Below, piece after piece: positions 1 to 8,748 of a stretch of DNA of 64,000 nucleotides. The DNA comes from Microbacterium sp. SYP-A9085 (lineage in GTDB: Bacteria > Actinomycetota > Actinomycetes > Actinomycetales > Microbacteriaceae): assembly GCF_009649635.1 (NCBI RefSeq), contig NZ_WJII01000002.1, positions 558,001-622,000 of the forward strand. Reading direction: 5' to 3'. Position numbers and translations under genes: made by a program. The notes beneath the pieces are model-generated. The model did no database searches. It was not told the origin of the DNA and worked only from the letters and a program-made list of their open reading frames with translations. Every line of letters starts with the position of its first letter. The stretch's first letter is position 1.

Positions 1-456
1 GTACCCCACGACGATCACCACGACCGCGACCAGGGCCACGCCGATGGCTATCCACTGCGCGACGCGCAGGCGCTCGTGGAGCACGAGCACCCCCAGCAGC
101 ACCGTGACGATGGGGTTGATGAAGTACCCCAGGCTGGCCTCGATGACATGGCCGGTGAGCGTGGCGATGAGGTACACGGTCCAGTTGACGAAGATGAGCA
201 CCCCGGCCACCGCGGTCCAGCCCAGGAGCCGCGGCTGCCGCACCACACGGCCGATCGCGCGCCATCCGCGGGTCACCGTCAGCGCGAGCACGCAGAACAA
301 CAGCGCCAGCAGCACCCGCCAGGCCACGACCTCCCAGGGACCGGCCGGCAGCAGCGTGATGAAGTAGAGGGGGAACGCGCCCCACAGCAGGTACGCGACG
401 AACGCGTACACTCCCCCGACCGCGGTGTCACTGCGCCCCGCTGTGCTCCGGATCAC
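1..456 (-). CDS. rarD: EamA/RarD-family permease (N-terminal part, cut by window edge)
   Basis: Inner-membrane permease of the drug/metabolite transporter superfamily; substrate unknown (E. coli RarD is linked to chloramphenicol sensitivity). The visible ~152 residues start with GTG at 456 and contain several hydrophobic helices, including AYLLWGAFPLYF near residue 20 and GYFINPIVTVLLGVLVLHER near 105, the latter typical of RarD. A GAGG/GGAG-rich stretch lies just upstream of the GTG. The gene runs off the left edge, so about half is missing. It is downstream of groES on the same strand but separated by a strong terminator, so it is probably an independent unit. Confidence 0.8.
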   Translation of the reverse strand, partial: MIRSTAGRSDTAVGGVYAFVAYLLWGAFPLYFITLLPAGPWEVVAWRVLLALLFCVLALTVTRGWRAIGRVVRQPRLLGWTAVAGVLIFVNWTVYLIATLTGHVIEASLGYFINPIVTVLLGVLVLHERLRVAQWIAIGVALVAVVVIVVGY

Positions 457-510
457 CGCTCCAGCCTCGTTCTCGCCTCACGCGCTGCCGTCCACCGGGC
501 GAAGGTGGAC

Positions 511-555
511 GGCGGAAAAACCGGAGGGCCCGGATGCGGTCGCATCCGGGCCCTC
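511..555 (-). terminator. Rho-independent terminator after groES
   Basis: Perfect 15-bp stem (524-538 with 541-555) followed, reading the minus strand, by a run of five T. It lies 12 bp after the groES stop and separates groES from the permease gene. Confidence 0.85.
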
Positions 556-566
556 GCGGACAGGAC

Positions 567-863
567 TCAGCGGACCACGACCGCCAGCACGTCACGGGCC
601 GACAGGACGAGGAACTCGTCGGCGCCGAACTTGACCTCGGTCCCGCCGTACTTGCTGTACAGCACGCGGTCGCCGACGGCGACGTCCAGCGGAACACGGT
701 TGCCGTTGTCGTCGATGCGGCCGGGGCCCACCGCGACGACCTCGCCCTCCTGGGGCTTCTCCTTCGCGGTGTCGGGGATGACCAGGCCACTCGCGGTGGT
801 CTGCTCGGCCTCGACCTGCTTGATGACGATGCGGTCCTCGAGCGGCTTGATGGAAACCGACAC
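567..863 (-). CDS. groES: Co-chaperonin GroES (Cpn10)
   Basis: 10-kDa co-chaperonin forming the heptameric lid of the GroEL folding chamber in the cytoplasm. The 98-residue protein is full length and opens [15 protein letters not shown], with the mobile-loop region [19 protein letters not shown] at about 18-36 and [19 protein letters not shown] near the C-terminus. groEL does not follow: the next gene downstream is an unrelated permease behind a terminator, so groES is a single-gene unit here, a common arrangement in some actinobacteria with groEL elsewhere. Two CIRCE operators upstream predict HrcA repression and heat-shock induction. Confidence 0.97.
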   Translation of the reverse strand: MSVSIKPLEDRIVIKQVEAEQTTASGLVIPDTAKEKPQEGEVVAVGPGRIDDNGNRVPLDVAVGDRVLYSKYGGTEVKFGADEFLVLSARDVLAVVVR

Positions 864-897
864 GGTCTACCTCTTCCTTGTTGAGACTGAAGACTCG

Positions 898-924
898 TTA
901 GCACTCTGACATGTCGAGTGCTGA
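898..924. promoter_or_regulatory. CIRCE operator 1 (HrcA site)
   Basis: Inverted repeat TTAGCACTC-N9-GAGTGCTGA, one mismatch from the CIRCE consensus TTAGCACTC-N9-GAGTGCTAA. It covers the predicted transcription start of groES, where HrcA binding would block initiation. Confidence 0.92.
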
Positions 925-928
925 TCCC

Positions 929-957
929 AGTTTAGGCATGCGCTGGCACTCACGCAA
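929..957 (-). promoter_or_regulatory. Predicted sigma-A-type promoter of groES
   Basis: On the minus strand: -35 TTGCGT (957-952), 17-bp spacer, -10 TAAACT (934-929). It lies between and partly under the two CIRCE elements, as expected for HrcA repression. Confidence 0.6.
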
Positions 958-969
958 CGCGAGTGCCAA
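943..969. promoter_or_regulatory. CIRCE-like operator 2
   Basis: Second inverted repeat CTGGCACTC-N9-GAGTGCCAA with the same 9-bp spacer as operator 1. It overlaps the predicted -35 of groES. Tandem CIRCE elements upstream of groES are known in other actinobacteria. Confidence 0.85.
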
Positions 970-1169
970 TCCGGACGACACGCGGCGGGCCGGCAGGCTC
1001 CGGTCTCCCGACTCTTGTCGGGTCTGAGGACGCGGCGTACACTCGGTCCCCAGCACTATTGCTCGGTGGTCTGTGAGCAAGAAGGAACCACGCACTGGGG
1101 TGTCGGCGGATCGGGTCCGTTGCGTCGAATGGTTCGGGGCGTGTGCATTCGCGATCGGGGGCGAAGCAC

Positions 1170-3143
1170 ATGGGTGACGCGTACGTGCTCGCGGTGGATG
1201 TCGGGGCGAGCACCATCACCGCCGCCGTCGCGCGCCCGGGCACGGATGAGATCGTCGCCACGACGCCGATCCGGCTGGGCAGCCGGGACGACGCCCTTCC
1301 CGCCGTCGCCGCGGTGCTCGAGGAGGGCGCGATCCTGTTCGGCGAGAGCGCGCAGGCGCACGGCCTGCTGCATCCGCAGACCCGGGTGGACGGGTTCGCG
1401 CGGCTCGTGGGGGAAGATGTCCCTCTGGTGGTGAGCGGGTGGCGTCTGCCTGCGGAGGATGTCTTCGCGCAGGCCGTCGCCCATGTGGTCAGCCTCGCCG
1501 CGGAGCGCGAAGGACGGGCTCCGGAGCGGGTCGCGCTGGTGTGCCCCGTCGACTGGGGCGAATACCGGCGCGCCGTGATTCGCCGCGCCCTGGATGGCGC
1601 CGGCGTGCACGATGCGGAGCTGATCAGCGCCCCCCTGGCCGCCGCCCGGGTCGGCGCCGCCGCCCACCCTGTGGAGGGCGGCGACGTGCTGGTGGTGTAC
1701 GACCTCGGCGCGGCGACGTTCTCGGTCACGGTGGTGGGCGAGGACGACGAGCACAATCTCTGCGTGCACGGCGACCCGGTGTCCCTCGCGGACGTCGGCA
1801 GCGCGGACGTGGACGATGCCGTCATGCGCTACGCCGCGTCATCCTCGGATGCCCTCGCCCGCGCGCTCGAGGACGACGATCCCGCCGCGACCGGCGCCAT
1901 CACCGGCTTCCGGGGCGACTGCGCGAGGGTGAAGGAGGCCCTGTCCGCGGATGCCGCCGCCGTCATCCCGGTCGCCCTGGCCCCCGACGTCGCCGGCATC
2001 CGGCTCACCCGCGCCGAGCTGGAGGCGATGGCGCAGCCCGTCATCCAACGCACCTTGGATGCGGTGGATGCCGCGCTCGCCGCGACCGGAACGACGGCCG
2101 ATCGCGTCCGGGCCGTCGTGCCCAGCGGCGGCGGCGCACGGATGCCGCTCGTGGCACAGCGCCTGTCCGAGCACCTGGGCCGGCCCGTCTGCACCGACGC
2201 GGACCCTGCGTTCCTCGCCGTCCTGGGCGCCGCCGGGTGGGGGTGGGAATGCGCGTGTGCCGCGGCCGACGCAGCGAATGAGATCCAGGCACGCGACGAG
2301 GCTCTCCGGGTGGCGCCGCGGCGCCACGCCGAGAGCCCTGCGCAGGAGATCCACGCGCTCGCAGCCCCGGCGGGGAACCGCTGGTACTCCGCCGCCCTGA
2401 TCGCGGGGGCCGCTCTCGTCGCGGCCGGGATCGTTCTCGGCGGCTCGATGGCTGCGGGGCTGCGGCTGGACTTCGACGACAGCGCGTACCCCACGCCGGC
2501 CACCACCGACGACGACGGACCGAGCGACGACGCCGCGCGGCCCGCCCGCGCCTCGCAGGCGCTGCTTCCCGAGCGCGGCGGCCCGGGCGTGCAGATCATG
2601 TCGCCGTTGCGCGTGGTCGCCTCCCGCCCGGCGCCGCCGCTGCGCACCGGTCTGCGCCTCATCGACGACCCGCCGCTGCTGCCGATCGCCACCGCCCCGT
2701 CGTCGCCGGGGCACGGGACCACGCATCCACGGCGGATCCCGACGATGACCGCGCCCGGCGACCCGCCCTCGACCGTTGACGCCGCCCCCGGCACCCCCGC
2801 GGGCGGATCCGGGCCGTCGCAGACGCAGACTGCACCGGAGACCACGCCGACCACGGCGCCGACCCCTGCGGACCCGCCCGTCGAGCAGCCGGCACCGACA
2901 GACCCGCCCGCATCCACGCCCGACCCCACCGACCAGCCCGCACCGGCACCCACCGTCGATCCCGATCCGCCCGCATCGACCCCCGATCCCGAGCCCCCGG
3001 CTCCCGCCGCCGACCCGAGCACGACCGCGGAACCCGCCCCCGACCCCGCCCCGACGGTCGAACCCGCGCCCGGCCCGGCGCCGTCCCCCGCGCCGCCCTC
3101 CCCCGAACCGACTCCCGAAGCGACCGCCGACCCGGTTCTGTGA
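1170..3143 (+). CDS. Hsp70-like ATPase with membrane anchor and proline-rich tail
   Basis: DnaK-type nucleotide-binding fold without a peptide-binding domain. Visible motifs: phosphate-1 VDVGASTITAAVA (about 9-21), phosphate-2 VYDLGAATFSV (about 180) and the adenosine motif VVPSGGGARMPLVAQRL (about 318). After residue ~400 comes one hydrophobic segment (AALIAGAALVAAGIVLGG, about 408-425), then a linker and a Pro/Asp/Thr-rich tail of ~150 residues that probably crosses or contacts the cell wall. Start set at ATG 1170; an in-frame GTG at 1143 is the alternative. It is the first gene of the plus operon and its stop touches the regulator gene, implying coupled translation. A cytoplasmic ATPase tethered to a wall-spanning tail next to IniB and dynamin-like genes suggests an envelope-stress role (inference). 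The tail is very low complexity, so similarity there means little. Confidence 0.8.
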   Translation: MGDAYVLAVDVGASTITAAVARPGTDEIVATTPIRLGSRDDALPAVAAVLEEGAILFGESAQAHGLLHPQTRVDGFARLVGEDVPLVVSGWRLPAEDVFAQAVAHVVSLAAEREGRAPERVALVCPVDWGEYRRAVIRRALDGAGVHDAELISAPLAAARVGAAAHPVEGGDVLVVYDLGAATFSVTVVGEDDEHNLCVHGDPVSLADVGSADVDDAVMRYAASSSDALARALEDDDPAATGAITGFRGDCARVKEALSADAAAVIPVALAPDVAGIRLTRAELEAMAQPVIQRTLDAVDAALAATGTTADRVRAVVPSGGGARMPLVAQRLSEHLGRPVCTDADPAFLAVLGAAGWGWECACAAADAANEIQARDEALRVAPRRHAESPAQEIHALAAPAGNRWYSAALIAGAALVAAGIVLGGSMAAGLRLDFDDSAYPTPATTDDDGPSDDAARPARASQALLPERGGPGVQIMSPLRVVASRPAPPLRTGLRLIDDPPLLPIATAPSSPGHGTTHPRRIPTMTAPGDPPSTVDAAPGTPAGGSGPSQTQTAPETTPTTAPTPADPPVEQPAPTDPPASTPDPTDQPAPAPTVDPDPPASTPDPEPPAPAADPSTTAEPAPDPAPTVEPAPGPAPSPAPPSPEPTPEATADPVL

Positions 3144-3157
3144 GGACGGACAGGAGC

Positions 3158-5665
3158 ATGCCGACCACTGCGACCAGCCATACCGCGGGCCCGCTCCGGC
3201 CGCTGCTGACCGGGGCCCGGCACGCGCAGCGGATGGTCGATGCGCTGATCGCCGCCCAGGAGCCGCCGCGCGCGTTCATCGTCGGCAGTGCCGGCTCCGG
3301 CAAGTCGACGGTGCTGCACCGGGTGCGGGCGGTGCTGGCCGAGCGCGGAGTGATCACGCGGACGATGGACGCGTCCGTGGATGCCGCCCTCGTGCCGCCC
3401 GACGAGGTCCTCATCGCGGACGATCTGCACCTTCTGCCCGCCACCGCGCTGCACGGCCTGTCCGAGCGAGCGGCGGTCACCCACACGGCGCTCATTGTGG
3501 CGAGCCGCCCGTGGCCGCGGACGGACGCCCTGGTCCAGGCGACGATGCGGCTCGAGCACGCGCTGCCCACGATCGTGGCCGGGCAGGTGCGAGCCGATGA
3601 CCTTTCCGCGTACCTCGCGGTCCGGCAGTGCGTGCTGCCCGCTGACTGTGTCGACGACATCATCCGGATCACCGGGGGCATGACGTGGCTGGTCACCGAG
3701 GCTCTCAGCGTCCACGACCCGGGCGGATGCGGCGACGCCGACCACGCGTCGCTGCGCCATCACCTGGTGGAGCGGGTGGCCCAGCGGCTGCTGTCGGTGG
3801 ATGCGACGCTGCGCGACGCCCTCGAGGCGATCAGCCTCGGCGGGGGGAACCCCGCGCCGGGCGCGGACGACGTGATAGCGCAGGGCTTCTCGGAAGGGCT
3901 GCTGCTGCGCAACGGCGCCGCGATCCCGATCGTCCGGGACGCGGTCCGCACGACGATCCCCTTTCACCGGCTGCGCGAGCTGTCGCAGCGTGGCGACACC
4001 GCGGCGGCCGTGTCGGAGATCTTCACCGGCCCCGTCGACTGGAGCGGGACGCGGGATGCCGAGATCGGTCGCGCACTGCTCGCCGAGGCCGCACGGCTCG
4101 CGGACACCGACCCGGTGCGGGCCGAGGCGCTGTGCCGCCGGGCACTGGAGACCGGCGCCCCCGCCGCGGAGGCGACGCCGATCCGCGCCCGTGCGGCGTG
4201 GGCGGCCGGCGACATCGATCGCGCCGCCGTGCTGCTGGACGGGGTGGCGGCCCGCGGCGACGACCCCGATGTCGCCGCCATGCTCGCAGCCATCTGGGCC
4301 GCGCGCGGAATGATGCCGGTAGCGCGGACGATCCACGACGGTGCGCTCGGCACGGCATCCGCCCCCATGGCCGACATCACGCGCCTCGCGGTGGGCACCG
4401 CGCGGCCCCCCGGCACGCCATCGGCCGACGCCGAGCCCCCGCCCACGACGCTGAGCGTCGCCCTCGCGACGACCGCGGCGGGTCTGCGGCGCACCGTCGA
4501 CGCGCCCGCCGGCACCCGCGCGCTCAGCGACCTCGCCCGGGCCTCGCGCCTGTACACCGTCACCGGATCGGCCGCCCCGGTGACCGAGCTGCCGGCGGTG
4601 ATCGCCGCGGTGGCCGCCGTGGGCCTGGGCGAACCGACAACGGCCGCGCACATCATCTCCGCCGCGGTCGCCGGCGACCATGGCGGGACGTGGGCCCGCC
4701 GCCGGCTGCTGCTGTGGAGTGGATGGCTGGCGATCCAGCGCGAGGAGCCTGCGCAGGCGCGCGAGTGTCTCCGGCGCGCACACCTGATCCGGCAGCCGTG
4801 GACGCCGCGCGACAGGTTCCTCGAGACCGCCGTGCGGGTGGCGCTGACCCGCCGGTACGAGGAGGTCGCCGATCTGCGGATGCTGTGGGAGCAGGTGCGC
4901 GACGACGTGCAGCAGGTCACCGTCGACCTGTTCCTCCTGCTGCCCCTTGCGTCGCTGGTCGCCGCCGTCGCCCGGATCGGCGACCACAGCACGCTGCAGC
5001 CGCTGATGGACGACGCGCTGGCGTTGCTGGAACGGCTCGGATCGCCCGCTGTCTGGTCCGTGCACCTGCGCTGGGCCGGCATCCAGCAGGGGATCCTCCT
5101 GGACGAGCCGGATCGCGTCGCCCCGCATGCCCACGCGCTCGTGGACGCCGCCGCGCACAGCGCGATCGCCGCGACGATGGCGGGCGCCGGCAGGATCTGG
5201 ATGTCGGTGCTCGCAGGCCACGTCGACCCGGATGCCGTCGAGGAGGCGGCGATCGAGCTGGCCGCGTGCGGCCTGGCCTGGGACGGCGCGCGGCTCGCGG
5301 GCCACGGCGCCGCCCGCGCCGACGACCGGCGCACGGTGGCGCGCCTGCTCGCGTGCGCCCGTCAGCTGCATCCTCCCGCCGCCCCCGATCCGCTCACGCC
5401 CGTGCCGGAGGGCGCCCTCCGCTCCGCCGCCAACGTCGCCGGGCTCAGCGAACGCGAGCTCGAGGTGGCTCGCCTCGTGGTCGAGGGCAGGACATACGCC
5501 GAGATTGGCCGGATGATCTTCATCTCCCCGCGCACGGCCGAGCATCACATCGCCCGGATCCGGCAGAAGCTCGCGGCCACGAGCCGCTCGGACCTTGTCG
5601 CACGGCTGCGGGTCGCTCTCAGCGCCGCACCGGCGGACACGGAGGGATCCCCATGGACTCCCTAA
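3158..5665 (+). CDS. Signal-transduction ATPase with LuxR-type HTH (IniR-like)
   Basis: Large STAND/MalT-type regulator of ~835 residues. Walker A GSAGSGKST at about 43-51, Walker B-like EVLIADDLHLL near 80, a long helical repeat-like middle part, and a C-terminal LuxR DNA-binding domain (LSERELEVARLVVEGRTYAE, then SPRTAEHHIARIRQKL). In mycobacteria the iniBAC operon is activated by a protein of this architecture, IniR, proposed to respond to trehalose-related ligand; the location next to IniB, IniA and IniC homologues makes the same role likely here (inference). Start uncertain: ATG 3158 with AGGAG close upstream, or GTG 3140, which overlaps the preceding stop. Confidence 0.82.
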   Translation: MPTTATSHTAGPLRPLLTGARHAQRMVDALIAAQEPPRAFIVGSAGSGKSTVLHRVRAVLAERGVITRTMDASVDAALVPPDEVLIADDLHLLPATALHGLSERAAVTHTALIVASRPWPRTDALVQATMRLEHALPTIVAGQVRADDLSAYLAVRQCVLPADCVDDIIRITGGMTWLVTEALSVHDPGGCGDADHASLRHHLVERVAQRLLSVDATLRDALEAISLGGGNPAPGADDVIAQGFSEGLLLRNGAAIPIVRDAVRTTIPFHRLRELSQRGDTAAAVSEIFTGPVDWSGTRDAEIGRALLAEAARLADTDPVRAEALCRRALETGAPAAEATPIRARAAWAAGDIDRAAVLLDGVAARGDDPDVAAMLAAIWAARGMMPVARTIHDGALGTASAPMADITRLAVGTARPPGTPSADAEPPPTTLSVALATTAAGLRRTVDAPAGTRALSDLARASRLYTVTGSAAPVTELPAVIAAVAAVGLGEPTTAAHIISAAVAGDHGGTWARRRLLLWSGWLAIQREEPAQARECLRRAHLIRQPWTPRDRFLETAVRVALTRRYEEVADLRMLWEQVRDDVQQVTVDLFLLLPLASLVAAVARIGDHSTLQPLMDDALALLERLGSPAVWSVHLRWAGIQQGILLDEPDRVAPHAHALVDAAAHSAIAATMAGAGRIWMSVLAGHVDPDAVEEAAIELAACGLAWDGARLAGHGAARADDRRTVARLLACARQLHPPAAPDPLTPVPEGALRSAANVAGLSERELEVARLVVEGRTYAEIGRMIFISPRTAEHHIARIRQKLAATSRSDLVARLRVALSAAPADTEGSPWTP

Positions 5666-5680
5666 TCCCCCACGAGGCGA

Positions 5681-5698
5681 ATCGGGGACAACCCCGAT
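5681..5698 (+). promoter_or_regulatory. Small hairpin between regulator and IniB-type gene
   Basis: Perfect 7-bp stem ATCGGGG/CCCCGAT with an ACAA loop in the ~100-bp gap between the regulator and the IniB-type gene. No T-tract follows, so it is more likely a transcript-processing or stability element than a full terminator. Confidence 0.4.
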
Positions 5699-5768
5699 CC
5701 CGGACGCAGACCGGACGCGTAGCGTCGGATGCGACGGCGACCGCTGACAGATCCAGCGAGGAGCGTGC

Positions 5769-6680
5769 ATGATGACCACACTGCTGACGACGATCGCGAA
5801 CGCGCTGATCGACTTCATCCTGAGCCTGCTGCGTGACCCCGCGGCGCTGGACGAGTTCCAGAAGGACCCCGACGGCATGCTGGCCCGCCATGGGCTGAGC
5901 GGGGTGAGCGCCGCCGACGTGCAGGCGGTGAGCCCGGTCGTGATCGACCATCCGCAGGTGCACGCGCGCGACGAGGTGGTGGTGGTCACCCATCCGGTCG
6001 TCCACATGTACGCCGCCGACCCGGTCGTCATCCGCGAGATCACGAGGATGGCGCAGACGTTCCACTTCGACAACCGGTCCACCATCGTCGACCAGTCCGT
6101 CAACCAGAGCATCTGGGCCGACGGCGACGTGACCCAGCAGTTCGATCACGAGGCGGTCCTCGCCTCCGGTGACGGGTCGTCCGCCGCGGGCCACGACATC
6201 GACCACTCCACGACCACGACCACGATGGGCGACGTCTCCCTCGGGAACACCGACACCACCGTCACCATCGACGACTCGTACAACGACTCCTCCACCGACA
6301 CCACGACCACCGTGGATGCCGATATCGACGGGTCGTACAACGACAGCTCCAGTCAGACCGACGTGGACACCACCGTCACCGACTCGTTCAACGGCGACGG
6401 CGCCGGGCTGGCCGTGGCGGCCACCTCCGACGGCGGGACGGCCGGCGACGCGCCGGCGACGGACGACGCGCCGGCGACGGACGACGCGGCTCCTGCGGAC
6501 GACGCGCCGGTGGACGACGCTCCGGCGGACGACACCGGCGCCGCGGATGCCGCGCTCGCGGCCGCGCCGGATCCCACGGTGCTTCCGGCCGAGGTGGGCC
6601 TGGACGACGGCGCGGACGACGCGGGCGGCGCGTACGTCGACGCCGAGCCGCCGATGGATGTCGCGTTCGATGAACCGTGA
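5769..6680 (+). CDS. IniB-type protein 1 (IniB N-terminal domain, D/N/S/T repeat core)
   Basis: 303 residues. The first ~60 residues match the IniB N-terminal domain: an amphipathic helix (ALIDFILSLLRDPAALDEF) then DGMLARHGLSGVSAADVQ. A core (about 95-210) rich in Asp, Asn, Ser and Thr follows (DNRSTIVDQSVNQSIWADGD, VLASGDGSSAAGHDIDHST, then DNS/DSYNDSS repeats), then an Ala/Asp/Pro-rich acidic tail. No signal peptide and no catalytic motif are visible. A GAGGAG ribosome site precedes tandem ATGs at 5769 and 5772. The core is clearly related to the second IniB-type protein at 10711-11682. In mycobacteria IniB is induced by cell-wall inhibitors but its biochemical role is unknown. Confidence 0.78.
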   Translation: MMTTLLTTIANALIDFILSLLRDPAALDEFQKDPDGMLARHGLSGVSAADVQAVSPVVIDHPQVHARDEVVVVTHPVVHMYAADPVVIREITRMAQTFHFDNRSTIVDQSVNQSIWADGDVTQQFDHEAVLASGDGSSAAGHDIDHSTTTTTMGDVSLGNTDTTVTIDDSYNDSSTDTTTTVDADIDGSYNDSSSQTDVDTTVTDSFNGDGAGLAVAATSDGGTAGDAPATDDAPATDDAAPADDAPVDDAPADDTGAADAALAAAPDPTVLPAEVGLDDGADDAGGAYVDAEPPMDVAFDEP

Positions 6681-7302
6681 CCGGGTGCCGGCCCCGCTGC
6701 CCGCGCCGGGTGCGGGCGCCGAAGGGCCGGAGGCGGCGCGCACCCCGCCGGATCGTCCGCGCTTGTCGAACCCGAACGCGGCGCCGGTCATGGTCAAGGT
6801 GCCGCCGCCGGCGTCGATCCGCCTCGCGCAGCTGATGTGGGTGCTCAGCTTCGTGTTCGGCGGGTTCTGCGTGGTCTACTTCTTCATCATCCGGAAGGAG
6901 CAGCTGCCGCTGATCGAGGATGCCGTGCGCGCGGTGGACTCGACCCGGCCGGATGCCGTCTATGCGAGCGCGGCGGACATCGTCTTCTGGGTGTGCTTCG
7001 CGATCATGGTGGGGCTGCTGCTGGCGCAGATCACGCTGCTGGTCTCGTTCATGAGCCGCCGGCCGGGGATCCGCTGGTGGCAGTTGGCCACGTTCATCGC
7101 CCAGGTGCTTCTGTACCTCGTGGTGATCCAGCTGGTGGCGATGGGGCCGCAGGGGACGCTGCTGCGGCCGGCGCTGCTGTTGCAGTGCGGACTGGTGCTG
7201 CTGGCCCTGCTACTGAGCACTTTCAGCCGCGCCATGGCGTGGACCGCCCGCCGGCACGACATCCGCCGGGCCGGGCAGGACGCGACCGCATCCGAGCTCT
7301 GA
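6670..7302 (+). CDS. Four-helix membrane protein of the ini-like operon
   Basis: 210 residues, no recognised family. A Pro-rich cytoplasmic N-terminus (~55 residues) is followed by four hydrophobic helices: LMWVLSFVFGGFCVVYFFII, VFWVCFAIMVGLLLAQITLL, TFIAQVLLYLVVIQLVAM and LLLQCGLVLLALLLSTF. Its ATG lies inside the end of the IniB-type gene (11-bp overlap), so it is translationally coupled and the last gene of the plus operon. Its 3' end overlaps the convergent dynamin-like gene by 93 bp. It may be a membrane partner for the IniB protein or the GTPases (inference). Confidence 0.72.
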   Translation: MNRDRVPAPLPAPGAGAEGPEAARTPPDRPRLSNPNAAPVMVKVPPPASIRLAQLMWVLSFVFGGFCVVYFFIIRKEQLPLIEDAVRAVDSTRPDAVYASAADIVFWVCFAIMVGLLLAQITLLVSFMSRRPGIRWWQLATFIAQVLLYLVVIQLVAMGPQGTLLRPALLLQCGLVLLALLLSTFSRAMAWTARRHDIRRAGQDATASEL

Positions 7303-8748
7303 CGCCATCCGCTCCAGGCTCCGCGCCACGACCCGCGCGGCCTGCGCGCCGGCCCGCGAGATCGTCGGCGATCCGCTCACGGCCCGCCAGTGGTCGAGCC
7401 GGTCCTGAAGCCTCGCACACGCGTCGTCGGGCGCGGCATCCGCCGGGACCCCGAGCCGCACCGACGCCTCCTCTCCGGCGCCGCCGATGATCCGCTCGGC
7501 CTCGGCGACGAGCGCCGGCGGGAGCCCGGTGTCGCCAGTGCGGATCCGTCCCAGCAGCGACAGCTCGCGCAGGCCGTGGGCGCCCAGCTGCATCCGCTCC
7601 AACCCCGCGTCGATCTCGCGCGCGGCGGGACGGGGGTCCTCCGCGACGATCCGGGTCAGCGCGTCGACGACGGCGCGGGCCTTCAGGGTCGCGGCCCGCG
7701 CGCGGAACTGCAGGCGCACGGTGGCGACGACGTCGTTGAGTCCGCTGTGCGCGACGAGTTGCTCGGCGAGGGCGGTGGAGTCGTGCGCGCCGCCGCGGAT
7801 GAGGGAGGTCGCCAGGCGGATCCCGAAGATCCCGAACCGGTCCAGCAGCTCGGTGCGCGTGGTCTGCGGCAGCACGCCCGCGGTGCGCGCGAAGCGGTCG
7901 GCGGACACGAGCATCGGCTCCCGCTCGCGGCGGTCCAGTGCGGCAAGGCGGCGGAAGGACGCGAACTCGTCCTCCCGGAGCGTGCGGGCGCCCTCCGCGA
8001 GGAGCCCTGCGACCGGCAGGACGCCGAGCGCGAGGGAGGACAGGTCGCCCTGCTGCTCGTACCGTTCGGCGACGCGTCGCGCCGACAGCAGCGAGTCGAT
8101 GCGTCCGGACCCTATCTCGTCGGCGCGGGACAGCACGGCCAGCGCGTTGACGGTCTGCGTCGGGCCGGCGGCGTTGTCGCGGAACGCCTCAAGGAACTTC
8201 AGGTCCGAGGCGTGCAGGTGGCGGACGAGGTACAGGATCGCGTCGGCCGAGGACGGGGACGCGTCGGGCGTGAGCAGCGCCAGCGAGCGGGCGGACAGGT
8301 CCTGCGACAGGGATGCTATGCCGGGTGTGTCGATCAGCGTCATCGACTGCAGCACCCGCGACGGCCAGTGCACCTCGATGTGGTCGAGGTCGTCGGCGTG
8401 GAACGAGCCGAGGTCCAGCACGAGCCGCCCGTCGGTGCGCCGCACCGGGATCGGCTGCGGACCCGCTCCGTGCGGGTGCACCGTGATCGACGGCAGGTCG
8501 GCGTACCGGTACCAGGTGACCACGCGGGTGCACTCGCCCGCGTCGGTGGGCGCTATCCGCTCCCCCAGCAGCGCGTTCAGCAGCGTCGACTTGCCGGCCT
8601 TCACGATGCCGGCCACGGCCAGGCGCAGCGGCTCACCCAGCCGCCGGTCCAGCTCGTCGAGCACCCGCTGCACGGGCAGATCGTCGGCGTACGGCGTCCG
8701 CGCCGCGTGTACGAGGGCTGCGGCCTGCGGGATGTCGGTGTCCGTCAT
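7210..8748 (-). CDS. Dynamin-like GTPase, IniC type
   Basis: 512 residues. GTPase motifs: G1 GIVKAGKSTLLNALLG (about 39-54), G3 LIDTPGIASL (about 138), G4 LSRADEIGSG (about 195). The rest is mainly helical, as in bacterial dynamin-like proteins; no strong transmembrane hairpin is seen, which fits IniC better than IniA. It starts at ATG 8748 in a 4-bp ATGA overlap with the IniA-type gene, so the pair is co-translated. Paired bacterial dynamins usually act together on membranes; mycobacterial IniA shows membrane fission activity. The 3' end runs 93 bp into the convergent membrane-protein gene. Confidence 0.82.
   Translation of the reverse strand: MTDTDIPQAAALVHAARTPYADDLPVQRVLDELDRRLGEPLRLAVAGIVKAGKSTLLNALLGERIAPTDAGECTRVVTWYRYADLPSITVHPHGAGPQPIPVRRTDGRLVLDLGSFHADDLDHIEVHWPSRVLQSMTLIDTPGIASLSQDLSARSLALLTPDASPSSADAILYLVRHLHASDLKFLEAFRDNAAGPTQTVNALAVLSRADEIGSGRIDSLLSARRVAERYEQQGDLSSLALGVLPVAGLLAEGARTLREDEFASFRRLAALDRREREPMLVSADRFARTAGVLPQTTRTELLDRFGIFGIRLATSLIRGGAHDSTALAEQLVAHSGLNDVVATVRLQFRARAATLKARAVVDALTRIVAEDPRPAAREIDAGLERMQLGAHGLRELSLLGRIRTGDTGLPPALVAEAERIIGGAGEEASVRLGVPADAAPDDACARLQDRLDHWRAVSGSPTISRAGAQAARVVARSLERMASELGCGRVLPGPADVVPAGGPRHGAAESAQ

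Noticed and set aside
1829..6112. A 1427-codon open frame on the minus strand opposite the Hsp70-like and regulator genes
   Set aside because: It is an antisense shadow of high-G+C plus-strand genes; its protein has no domain and is Arg/Gly/Pro-rich, while the plus strand shows clear motifs and ribosome-binding sites.
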